A stretch of 64,000 nucleotides of DNA, from NCBI GenBank assembly GCA_020809705.1, contig CP085833.1, forward strand, positions 248,001 through 312,000. Reading direction: 5' to 3'. Positions 43,901 through 52,688 of the stretch are shown here, in pieces. Numbering within the stretch: position 1 is the stretch's first letter; the number at the start of each line of letters is the position of its first letter. The notes below the pieces were generated by a model. It did no database searches and was not told the DNA's origin. It saw only the letters and a list, made by a program, of their open reading frames with translations. The stretch comes from Calonectria ilicicola (lineage: Eukaryota > Ascomycota > Sordariomycetes > Hypocreales > Nectriaceae). Made by a program: the position numbers and the translations under genes.

Positions 43901-46900
43901 GCACAGCGATCATCGCAACGCTCGTCCACATAGACTTCTCGAAGCAGAGAGGTACAAACATACCAGTTCCAATGCCCATATTTGAAAGCTTAGTGGATAG
44001 CGTGGATGAAAGACTCAGCAGCTCCGAGTACGTCAGTTCTCCATCCCAGGCGCACACTGCCGGTGAATCTGGCTGTGACCGCGCCCGCAGTTCAATCATC
44101 TCATGGACGTATTGTTGAGAAGTTTCTGGCAATGTAGAATTCCATCTCCATATATCATTGAGATCCGTACTAGTCATTGTCTGAATGTCTGCAATGGTGT
44201 CTTGAGGTGACGCGGTATCAAGCTGATGGGCTACCGATTCAAGCCGCTCCAGCAGTTTTTCCACCACCCACGAATCGAGCACTCTGGAATCAAAGCTCGC
44301 AGTAAATGCAACTACGGAATTTTGCGGGCGAACCTCAATGACCAATGCAAAGGTATCGAACCACTGCTGTTGATCGACCTCCTGCCATGATCCAAGTGTA
44401 TCCGCAAATGGACGGTTTTGGTCTTCATGTGGCTGAACCACAAGTAAGGTCTGGAACGCGCAAGCTTGTTGTGCGCCTAAAGAAATCTTTGCGATTCGGT
44501 GCAGACCAGTTTGTTCGAAAGGAATCATCTCTGTAGCTTGCTGCTGAACCATGTTCAAGTATTTTGAGACATTTTGACTGTCAGAGAGCGCTATACGAAT
44601 TGGGACCGTTGTAATTGTGGGAGCGACCAAGCTGCTGATACCTGGGACAGGCAAAGATCTCCCTGACATCGTCGCTCCAAACACAACGTCGTTGGAGTGG
44701 GTCATTTGAGCGGCAACCAAGGCCCAGGCTGCACGAATCAGCGTTGAGGTTGTTGTGCCCGATGAGCGCTGCTTGAGAATGGTTGAGTGGTGTTCTGCAA
44801 CCGTGTTCGCCATTGGCCGTTTGATAGATGAGGGGAGATTCGGGTATGGCATGTCACTGTAGTCCGCCAATGTATTGGACCAATAGCCAGCTGCTTTCTC
44901 TGCGTCTTGACTCTGAATGTGGCTGACAAACTCTTGAACGGGAGCTCCTGTGTCAAAGGCTTCACCGTGATACGCCTTATTTACCATATCCAGGATGAGA
45001 GGCATCGACCACCCGTCGTAGAGTGCGTGATGTATTGTCCACACAAACCAGACACCGCCATTATTCTCCACCAATGCATAACGGGTGAGCGGTTGACCAA
45101 GGCTCATTACTAGACTTCTGTCCGACCTGATATGCTGGTCAATGGAGTCTGTTCTGATCCACTCAATACCTCGCTTAATGACTGCTTGAAGCATTCCGAA
45201 ATAGTTATGATGAACAACTGTTGTTCTCAAGACCGGGGTCTGTCGAACGACTTCTTCCCAGGCACATGTAAAGTTTTCGAGAGAAATGTGGGAGGAGAGC
45301 TTCAAAATTGACTGATTGACGTATTCCCCTGGCCTCTTTAATGTCATGGAGAGAAGGCCTTCTTGAAGTGGGGTACAAGGGTATAGATCTTGAATTGTGC
45401 ATGGATCCATGTGATATTGAGAAGCAATTTCATTAATGAGAGAGCCCGTGTCGTAGTTGTTGATAAGAGTAAAAGGCTGAATGTCTTTGGCGTTTCCATT
45501 AGTAAGTCGCGTGGCTTTACTAGATAGATCAAGTAATTTAGGATTGTCAAAGATTTCTGCGACGGTTATTCTTAAGCCAGCGTGATATGCGTCACCAACA
45601 GCTCTCATAGCATCAATAGAGTCGCCTCCAAGCTGGAAGAAATTATCGTCGAGGCCAATTGACTTAGCTTCAACTTTTAGAACTTGGGCCCAAATTAGCT
45701 GCAGTCGTCTCTCCGTCTCTGACCTCGGCTGCCGCTTAGATGCAATTTCAGGCTCACTCTGGGCTAGACTTTGAGCGAGAATTGAGCATCCAATATTTCT
45801 TAGCAGCTTTCTATCGAGCTTTCCCGAGGAATTTGAAGGAAATCGGTCAACAGAAATGAAGAATCTGGGTATCATGTAAGTTGGTAAATGTTTGGATAAA
45901 GTATTGATGACTTCGGCAGAAATGGTTATAAGCCTGCCATTCAAAGACTCTGCGCTTGAAGCTTCGGACATTTGGTTGTTTGAGAGGTTTACAAAGGCCG
46001 CCAAGATTGGGCTTGGGTTTTCCTTATCTGGGAAAACTACTTCTGCCACAACTTCGACGGCAATATCAACAAATTTTCGGATCTGGTGTTCAATCTCTTC
46101 GAGTTCGACACGCTGGCCCCGGATCTTGACCTGGGCATCTTTCCTGCCGATGAATGAAAGACATCCATCATCATGATACCGAACCAGGTCGCCTGTTTTG
46201 TATACTCTCCCACGTCGTCCAGGGTAGCCTGGACCGCCATGAAGTAGCCAGGTTGGAGGTTCAATGAAAGCAGCAGCGGTCTTTTCTGGTTCGTTCAGAT
46301 AACCTTGTCCAACAAGAGGACCCTCCAACAGTAATTCACCAATACATCCCGGCGGCAGCAGGATATTATGATCATCTGGATCAACTACCCAGGTAACCTG
46401 GCCAGCGGCGGTGCCGATAGGAGAGGATTCAGAAGGATTAGAAATATTGGTGTTTAATACACTGACTGGGGTACATTCACTTGGGCCGTAAACGTTTAAG
46501 ACCCGCACCTTGCCACACCATGGTTCAGCGTGCTCGATAAGGCATGTTTCACCGGCGAAGATTATGGTCTCAAGCTCGGGGACCATTTCTGGTGACAATA
46601 ACAGACTAAGAGATGGCGTAACTAATAAAGAGTTTGCTCGCAGGGAAGTTATACTTGCTGCCAGATTGTTCTTTCTATCATCATCGCTTGGGATACATAG
46701 ACAACCGCCTGTAGTAAGTGTTGTAAAAGTGTTCATAATTGTAGCATCAAAAGAATGTGACGAAAAATCGTAAACTCTCGATTTAGCAGAGTAACCAAGG
46801 TATCTCGCCTGATGGTGCAGAGCGGATGAGTAGTTGGTATGGGATATAATGAGGCCCTTTGGTTCGCCGGTGCTCCCAGATGTAAACACTAAATACGCAA

Positions 46901-49900
46901 TTGTTCTAGGTTTCGAGCCCGAGCCAGTAGGCTTTGTGGTTTCGTCGTTGATTTGTTCAAAAAATGTTGGACATATTGTTATAACTTGAGGGCAAATCGT
47001 TGAACTCAAATCTCTTTTTGAAATTGATGAAAGGATCAAATTGGATTTAACCTGGGCGGCAATCTTGTGTAGCCGTGTCTCCGGAATGAAGGGATCGAGT
47101 AGTACAAACCCGAATCCCGCCTTGAGAACCCCTAGGATGGAGACAGTTACCCATCTTGACTTCTCGAAGCATATGGGAATTATAGAGTTGGGCACGATAT
47201 CGAGCTTTTGCAGATGGTTGGCCAACTTTGTGGCCAATCTGTCAAGCTCGCCGTAGGTGAAGTCGCCATCCCATGCACAAATGGCAGGGCTATCGGGCTG
47301 AGATTGAGCGACTCTCTCAATACCATCATGGAGTTGCGTTTCAATACTCTTTGGCACTTCCGCATTCCACTTCCAAATTTGTTGCAGGTCTTCAGGCGTG
47401 ATCATGTGTATATCTGAGAGCGATAGGCTGAGGTCAATGGTATTCAGCTGATTGATGGTGTATTCTAATTGTTTCAATAATCTTGACACGGTATGAGATT
47501 TAATGAATCTAGAATCAAAGTTAGCTGAAATAACGATTTCTTCAGGGCCAAGTTGCACTTCAATCAACAGTGCATGTGTATTGAACCAATCGGTCTGATT
47601 ACGGTACTCCCACTTGCCCATGACGTCTTGCTCTTTCAGAATTTCTTGTGGTTGGATAACAAGTAGCGTCTGGAACATGCAAGCATGCTGAGCCTCTGGT
47701 GAGACTTTAGCGATATGATGCAATCCCGATTGCTCATATGGGATCATTTCAGTTGATTGTCGTTGTACTGAGTGAAGGTAATCGGAGACCCTCTGATCCC
47801 TGCAATATTGAATGCGTAGTGGGAGAGTGGCGATTGTTGGACCAACCATCTTATCAATGCCAGCAATGGGAGCGTTCCTACCAGATTGAAGCACGCCAAA
47901 CACAACATCATTCGAATTGGTCATTCTGCCGGTGACTAGCGCCCATGCAGCCCGGATTAGGCTTGATGTTGTGATGCTCGACGGCCGCAATTTGATGCTT
48001 GGAATTGAGTACTCAATGATTTGATCTGCCTTTGGCTCCATGTCCATCACGGATCCGCCTGTTGGAAACGGAACTGCATTGCAATTTGAGAATGAATCGC
48101 GCCAGTATTCAATCATTTTCTCATCGTTTTGGTTGGGAATTTGCTTGAGGAAGGATTGGAATTGAGGACCTTGTTGAATCTTATTTCCCAAGAATACCTC
48201 TCGCACAGCGTTCAAGATCAAATTCATTGACCATCCATCAAATAGTGCGTGATGTATGGTCCAAACAAAGTTCCGATATCGACCTTCTCCATCTCTCACA
48301 AGGGCATATCGCGTGAGCGGCTGACCAAGGTCCATTGGCTGCATTCTATCTTTTTCCAGGTATTCATCGAGCTCTGATGTTTCTACCCAGCGAATCTCTT
48401 CCTTTGATACCAATTGCAGGAGGCCGACGCTCTTGTGTTGGATAATTCGCGTGCGAAGGATTGAAAGTTGTTGGGCAACTGTCTCCCAAGCATTGCGGAA
48501 AGAATCTATGCAAAGGTCACTGCTCAATTCGATCTTGAGTTGCAGAACATATTTTCCTGGGCGCTTGGAAGTGAGATATATCAGGCCCTCCTGAAGCGGC
48601 GTGCATGGATATGAGTCCTCTATCGTAGAGAAATCGATTTGGTGTTGATTGGAGACATCTTTGAGGACTTGAGATATATCACAGCATCCTTGAAGCAATG
48701 AAAACGGAGTGGATTCCTTGACTGCATCGCCTATTTGGCGGAACCGCTTACATTGATCTTGCAACTTTGGATAGCTGAATATTTCTGCCACCGCGAGTTC
48801 CAGGCCTGACTTACGGGCCTGACTGACAATCTTCATTGCAGCAATTGAACTACCGCCGAGATGGAAGAAGTTGTCCTCTAACCCAATTGAAGATGGATCA
48901 ATGTTGAGTACCTGACTCCATAATGTCTGCACCAAACGCTCCGTCTCGGTCTGTGGTTGCTGTCCTGATGGCTGTACTTTTGAGACCGATTTGATGCCTT
49001 TGAAGAGGGCCTGACGATCAAATTTCCCGTTTGGATTTATCGGAATGGAGTCCAGAATATTAATGGTTTGAGGAATCATATATGGGGGTAATTTCGCACG
49101 AAGACTTTCATAGAGCTCCTCGTGAACCCTCTGTTTCAATTCCTGCTTCCATGGTTTTGTAGCGAGAGAATTTAAGCGACCAGTCCAGTCATCCAAAGGA
49201 AATCTAAACAAAACCCTGGCATAGTCGTCATGAGGCTTGTATTTGTGAAAGACTGCATCAAGACCTCCAAGCTGAGAATATTGTCGAGCCCAGCTGAGTT
49301 CAACTCGATAACCAACTTGCTCCGCAAGACCTTTCAAGTCAAGAGCAGATAGTGAAGGGAATTCTTTTGCGTTTTTGTTGACAGTTGGAAGCCAATCATC
49401 CTGATTTTGGCAAGAATCCGTTTTATGTAATGATTCTAGAACGTGTCTTTCATGAATGGTCTTCGAGTAAGGAATGTTGCTCACTGCTACCAAGCATTCG
49501 CCGGATGTAGCTCTAAGCAACTCCAAAAGGGTATCTGAGTTGAGACCATGCTCTAAAAAATTTATCCAAGAGCATTCTGGAATGTCATGAATCTTTCTCC
49601 TTTCAGAGTTGCCATTCTTGACATGAATAACGGCAGCATAACGATAACAACTCAACTCATTGGTTGCGACCATGCATTTCGGCAATATCTCAACGTGGTC
49701 CACAAGATCAGGTAGAAGCTTTGCCAATGAAGTGAAGAAAGAGGGATCTAGTAGGAGCTCTAGCTCAAGGGCCTCTCTTTCAGAAATGTATTGTCGTAGT
49801 TCCTCTTTGGTTGGACTTTCACCAAGTGTGTACTTCGATTTCGTCACTAGGAATTGCTGGTAAAGGGAATAGGAGCGAATATCTCCACAGAATATGGTTT

Positions 49901-52688
49901 TCAAGTCCCCAAATCGAAGTAAACCTTTGATGACTTCAAAAAAGTATTCCTGACTAGGAAAGTACTGGGAGACTGAATTAATGATGGCGAGATTGGGAGA
50001 AGAAGACATTCTCAATCGCCCAACATCCGCTGCTGAACCCTTGTACACCTGGATTTTATTTTCAAGCGAAGGGATTGACTTTGAGGCTGCCGTTACAAAT
50101 TCAACGGCTTCGGTGGATGGATCAAGACCAACATAGTTTTGAAAACCAGGTACACATGCAAGATTAAAAAGAATCATGCCGGTGCCTGATCCAAGCTCAA
50201 TGACGCTTTCCGGTGCGTGGCCATTGAGAATTGTTTGTATTGTATCGTCTAGCCACTCATTCATTTCTGTTTTGTCAATTTGACTTCCATCATACATTGA
50301 AGTCCATCCAGTGAAATCCCTCCCAACATCGCCTGACTGGATACCTTCTATGTGGATGTAAGTGTCATTGTCGAAAATGCTCTCCCACATGCTGAGGTCT
50401 TGGGCTTCCTCATCACCCAGTAGTCCATTCATTGATGATACAGTTGGCGGCGTTGTTTGGCAAAGCGTAACGAATGCATGAAGACGGACGGCCTTGTCAG
50501 AGCCATGATGCGGCACTACTATAGCGTTCTCAACGGTGCTATGGTTTTGGATGGCATGCTCAATGTCTCCCGTTTCAACCCGATTGCCTCGAATTTTGAT
50601 CTGACCATCAATGCGGCCCCAAAACTCTAGCTGCCCGTCCGAAGGACGATTACGGGCGTAATCACCGGTCCTATAAGCTTTCATGCTTCTCCCATCAATA
50701 TTAATAGTTATAAAGCGGTCTTTATTTTGTTGGGGGTCAATGTAACCTCTTGCTAGACCATCTCCGGTCAAGACAAGCTCTCCGAGAACGCCAATCGGAA
50801 CAAGGCGTTGTAAAGAATCCATTACACAGGCACCGGAGTTTTCTAGCGGTCTGCCGATAGGTACCCCATTTGCACATGGCTCATTTTTGGGGATAGAGTA
50901 ACATGTGCTGACGACAGTGTTTTCTGTTGGTCCATACGCATTGATGCATGTTGCGCCCGTGAACTTTTGGCTGGCAAGAAGGTCTTGCGAATCAAGCCGC
51001 TCCCCTCCGAATATTACAACATCCAAACCCGAAATCACATCGGGACTATGGTGAATGTATTGCTTAAATAAAGCTGTTGTTGTGGCGGTAACCTGGACAT
51101 TTTCTCGAGTGAAGATTTCACTGAGTATCCGATCATCTAATACCGAACTCGTATCAATGCAGATGAGTGTGCCGCCATTCAATATTGCTGAATAAATCTC
51201 CAATGCTGAAGCATCAAAGGCCAAATTGCACAAATGAGCCATTGTTGCATTCGGGGGAAATTTTTGGAGTAGACTCTTGCTCCTGGCGAGCCGAATCACA
51301 CCACGATGTTCCACCATGACGCCCTTGGGTTTACCTGTCGATCCTGATGTGAATATGACATAGGCAAGGCTCTTTGGAGAGGGTGATCTGTTGATATCAT
51401 TCACCCTTTCGGGGGGAATAGAGTATTGAGCTTGATCTCGAAGTGTTTCCTCAATGCTGACATGCTCCACATGTTCCCAATTTAAGTCCGGCAGCAGGGT
51501 GTCGGATCCGATCAGGACAAGTCTGCGCCCGTCTAAGGATGACAAGATAGTCTCAATCCTGTGAGATGGCATTTTTACATCGAGGGGTAAATACGCAAGG
51601 TTTGCCTTGAGAATACCCAGAAAAGCGACAATAGTCTGGCATGATCGGCTCGCGAATACACCAATGATAGTCTCAGGCGCTAGTGACCGACGCGATAACC
51701 AACGAGCAACAATGTCTGACTTTCGGTCAAGCTCTGTGTATTTAATCTCGCCGTTGGAATCTCGAACAGCCACTCTATCAGGATGCAATTTGACTTGCTC
51801 GCGAAAAGCATCAATTATGCTGTGGTCCCGAGGATAGTCGGTTGTCTTTATCCTGGTCAAGCCCATGCTTTCAATCTCCGAGTGTTGGCCTTCAGATAAC
51901 AACGGTAATAGACTAATGGGAGTTTCAGGTTCTCTTAGACCCCGTTCAAGAATGCTGACAAAGGTCGATGACATGGTTCGATTGGCCGTCGAATCATATA
52001 GATCTTTTGACAAGAAGACCTCTCCTTGTAGCTTCTCGTCATCTTCATAAATATGAAATTCAAGATCAAATGGGAAATTAAGCGCCCAGTCCTTTGAAAT
52101 TAATTTCTCTCTGTGTGGTCTCTCGCCAGAATGCGAATGCAATGCAAACAGGACCTGAGTGAGATGTGATGAAGATGATCCTTTGTCGTGCTTCGTACTA
52201 GAAACAACAGCTTCTAATGGAATGGTATTTGCAGAGATTTTAGTAATATTCTCTCCGACTTGATTGGCGAGATCCTTCAAAGATTCATCTTCGACACGGA
52301 TCCGAACAGGTTGCGCATCAGCGAGAGTAAGTGCGGCATTTTGCGCATCACCTTCATTTCGACCTGTCGCAAGACACCCAATTATTCCATCAGTCTGTCC
52401 CGTGAGGCGAAAATGGGCCGCTCTAAACACAGACACAAGAACAGTAAATAGATTTGTGTCGTTCGTCTGGCAGTATTTTTGAAGTAGCTGGAAGGTGTCA
52501 TCCTCAACGGAAAAGGTTTGTATATCCGCGCATCCAGAGGAGGTGGCGGGTTGAGGCTTGTCGTAAGGTAGTGTTGCAGGCTGGGCCTCTCTCAAATACG
52601 AAGCCCAAAAATTGAGCTTCTGCTCGAAGCTTGAAGGGGCCTCAGAAGGTAGAGGGTCAACTGCCACGTTGATAGCTAGGTCACCCAT
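40935..52688 (-). CDS. Three-module NRPS with N-methyltransferase and terminal reductase
   Basis: Cytosolic megasynthase of 3917 codons in one open frame without intron. Approximate domains: partial C* (residues 1-285, no HHXXXDG), A1 (290-720, FTSGSTGKPKG near 448) and an N-methyltransferase (745-1090, VIELGSGTG near 831) inserted before the A1 C-terminal subdomain (NPNGKFDRQAL near 1219). T1 (LGGSSIAA near 1279), C2 (HHALFDGWS near 1481), A2 (FTSGSTGEPKG near 1936), T2 (LGGDSIDAM near 2354) and C3 (HHALYDGWS near 2554) follow. Then come A3 (FTSGTTGTPKG near 3014), T3 (CGLDSVSVMSL near 3440) and an NAD(P)H thioester reductase (GSTGFIG near 3544, GYSQTKFVSE near 3702). All A domains keep the Asp that binds the amino group (FDAS, FDAT, FDPS). 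Predicted product is an N-methylated tripeptide released as aldehyde or alcohol. ATG at 52688; no upstream exon with the missing C half was found. Confidence 0.95.
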   Translation of the reverse strand: MGDLAINVAVDPLPSEAPSSFEQKLNFWASYLREAQPATLPYDKPQPATSSGCADIQTFSVEDDTFQLLQKYCQTNDTNLFTVLVSVFRAAHFRLTGQTDGIIGCLATGRNEGDAQNAALTLADAQPVRIRVEDESLKDLANQVGENITKISANTIPLEAVVSSTKHDKGSSSSHLTQVLFALHSHSGERPHREKLISKDWALNFPFDLEFHIYEDDEKLQGEVFLSKDLYDSTANRTMSSTFVSILERGLREPETPISLLPLLSEGQHSEIESMGLTRIKTTDYPRDHSIIDAFREQVKLHPDRVAVRDSNGEIKYTELDRKSDIVARWLSRRSLAPETIIGVFASRSCQTIVAFLGILKANLAYLPLDVKMPSHRIETILSSLDGRRLVLIGSDTLLPDLNWEHVEHVSIEETLRDQAQYSIPPERVNDINRSPSPKSLAYVIFTSGSTGKPKGVMVEHRGVIRLARSKSLLQKFPPNATMAHLCNLAFDASALEIYSAILNGGTLICIDTSSVLDDRILSEIFTRENVQVTATTTALFKQYIHHSPDVISGLDVVIFGGERLDSQDLLASQKFTGATCINAYGPTENTVVSTCYSIPKNEPCANGVPIGRPLENSGACVMDSLQRLVPIGVLGELVLTGDGLARGYIDPQQNKDRFITINIDGRSMKAYRTGDYARNRPSDGQLEFWGRIDGQIKIRGNRVETGDIEHAIQNHSTVENAIVVPHHGSDKAVRLHAFVTLCQTTPPTVSSMNGLLGDEEAQDLSMWESIFDNDTYIHIEGIQSGDVGRDFTGWTSMYDGSQIDKTEMNEWLDDTIQTILNGHAPESVIELGSGTGMILFNLACVPGFQNYVGLDPSTEAVEFVTAASKSIPSLENKIQVYKGSAADVGRLRMSSSPNLAIINSVSQYFPSQEYFFEVIKGLLRFGDLKTIFCGDIRSYSLYQQFLVTKSKYTLGESPTKEELRQYISEREALELELLLDPSFFTSLAKLLPDLVDHVEILPKCMVATNELSCYRYAAVIHVKNGNSERRKIHDIPECSWINFLEHGLNSDTLLELLRATSGECLVAVSNIPYSKTIHERHVLESLHKTDSCQNQDDWLPTVNKNAKEFPSLSALDLKGLAEQVGYRVELSWARQYSQLGGLDAVFHKYKPHDDYARVLFRFPLDDWTGRLNSLATKPWKQELKQRVHEELYESLRAKLPPYMIPQTINILDSIPINPNGKFDRQALFKGIKSVSKVQPSGQQPQTETERLVQTLWSQVLNIDPSSIGLEDNFFHLGGSSIAAMKIVSQARKSGLELAVAEIFSYPKLQDQCKRFRQIGDAVKESTPFSLLQGCCDISQVLKDVSNQHQIDFSTIEDSYPCTPLQEGLIYLTSKRPGKYVLQLKIELSSDLCIDSFRNAWETVAQQLSILRTRIIQHKSVGLLQLVSKEEIRWVETSELDEYLEKDRMQPMDLGQPLTRYALVRDGEGRYRNFVWTIHHALFDGWSMNLILNAVREVFLGNKIQQGPQFQSFLKQIPNQNDEKMIEYWRDSFSNCNAVPFPTGGSVMDMEPKADQIIEYSIPSIKLRPSSITTSSLIRAAWALVTGRMTNSNDVVFGVLQSGRNAPIAGIDKMVGPTIATLPLRIQYCRDQRVSDYLHSVQRQSTEMIPYEQSGLHHIAKVSPEAQHACMFQTLLVIQPQEILKEQDVMGKWEYRNQTDWFNTHALLIEVQLGPEEIVISANFDSRFIKSHTVSRLLKQLEYTINQLNTIDLSLSLSDIHMITPEDLQQIWKWNAEVPKSIETQLHDGIERVAQSQPDSPAICAWDGDFTYGELDRLATKLANHLQKLDIVPNSIIPICFEKSRWVTVSILGVLKAGFGFVLLDPFIPETRLHKIAAQVKSNLILSSISKRDLSSTICPQVITICPTFFEQINDETTKPTGSGSKPRTIAYLVFTSGSTGEPKGLIISHTNYSSALHHQARYLGYSAKSRVYDFSSHSFDATIMNTFTTLTTGGCLCIPSDDDRKNNLAASITSLRANSLLVTPSLSLLLSPEMVPELETIIFAGETCLIEHAEPWCGKVRVLNVYGPSECTPVSVLNTNISNPSESSPIGTAAGQVTWVVDPDDHNILLPPGCIGELLLEGPLVGQGYLNEPEKTAAAFIEPPTWLLHGGPGYPGRRGRVYKTGDLVRYHDDGCLSFIGRKDAQVKIRGQRVELEEIEHQIRKFVDIAVEVVAEVVFPDKENPSPILAAFVNLSNNQMSEASSAESLNGRLITISAEVINTLSKHLPTYMIPRFFISVDRFPSNSSGKLDRKLLRNIGCSILAQSLAQSEPEIASKRQPRSETERRLQLIWAQVLKVEAKSIGLDDNFFQLGGDSIDAMRAVGDAYHAGLRITVAEIFDNPKLLDLSSKATRLTNGNAKDIQPFTLINNYDTGSLINEIASQYHMDPCTIQDLYPCTPLQEGLLSMTLKRPGEYVNQSILKLSSHISLENFTCAWEEVVRQTPVLRTTVVHHNYFGMLQAVIKRGIEWIRTDSIDQHIRSDRSLVMSLGQPLTRYALVENNGGVWFVWTIHHALYDGWSMPLILDMVNKAYHGEAFDTGAPVQEFVSHIQSQDAEKAAGYWSNTLADYSDMPYPNLPSSIKRPMANTVAEHHSTILKQRSSGTTTSTLIRAAWALVAAQMTHSNDVVFGATMSGRSLPVPGISSLVAPTITTVPIRIALSDSQNVSKYLNMVQQQATEMIPFEQTGLHRIAKISLGAQQACAFQTLLVVQPHEDQNRPFADTLGSWQEVDQQQWFDTFALVIEVRPQNSVVAFTASFDSRVLDSWVVEKLLERLESVAHQLDTASPQDTIADIQTMTSTDLNDIWRWNSTLPETSQQYVHEMIELRARSQPDSPAVCAWDGELTYSELLSLSSTLSTKLSNMGIGTGMFVPLCFEKSMWTSVAMIAVLRAGAAFILLDAGLPEKRLQAIIKQSKAKIILSSHKNKDSSSRLCKETFIVDRGALVHSDDRTQPTHNPGLSSVAYAIFTSGTTGTPKGVVITHQNISSAIYHQIDHYGYGPESRVYDFSSYSFDPSIFSTLGTFVSGGCLCVPSDEDRRTRLADSISSLGANILDLTPTIARLLVPSDVPNVHTIILSGEMVHTKDVKSWWHKTRVLNLYGPAECTITSTMNTTGSSPEEATHIGKGTGLLTWIVDPDDHDRLLPPGCTGELILEGPLVGSGYLDDPDRTAASFIEPPKWLIEGTPGESERHKRRLYKTGDLVQYTQDGSLKIIGRKDTQVKLRGQRVELAEVENGVQDCMQEAKQVIAEVIRSGGDEGSPVLVAFVKLDGDEAKHASPSLLPISLDVQTKLGERLPHYMIPAAFISIQKIPLTPTGKTDRRRIRQICDQVKFATETGESVNGLDYEANEREILDTEQPAYALAEKISSMCAVWAQEILRCSSGASAIETKSYRNMQLHSCGLDSVSVMSLKYFVSQQFHVQVDIKHLVDRTTSIRDLARIVSTLQANGPSGGSVATGILESESVNLMAEVRKLDSKIAATQRATVLCTDASPHEKPLVVFLTGSTGFIGTQILRQLLEDGRVDTVIALARGETAGLARMRVIDAAQKALWWTEFHDDKLRVWQGDLSLPRLGLDPSHYSALSDGNLIDIIIHDGAVVHWGKDYRDLEAVNVSSTVTLLQHAVTSPHMRFVYVTGGRQWAPEGESEEDIAQDLSLGQINGYSQTKFVSEAVVRRAALRDTSRLGHVGIVSPGLVIGTSTEGVANSDDYIWRLALACIKLRAYNADMADAWLPVSDAATMASEIVNAALEPSKMVTCATVGMRWRDFWDVLECMGYALEPKTGAEWLAAIRADIEAEREAHPLWPLAHMIESQNTRPENEDGTGELQRNKPSIRLKVAVMRNVEFLAAVGFLPPLTSGMHSPKLDQHRGSFTRSSISV

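Noticed and set aside
41005..52482. Plus-strand open frames inside the NRPS region
   Set aside because: They are shadows of the 3917-codon frame, short and without domains.
40935..52688. NRPS as a siderophore synthetase, because iron genes lie nearby
   Set aside because: It has an N-methyltransferase and a terminal reductase and no tandem T-C repeats at the end. No ornithine monooxygenase or acyltransferase is present in the window, and two unrelated genes separate it from the iron island.
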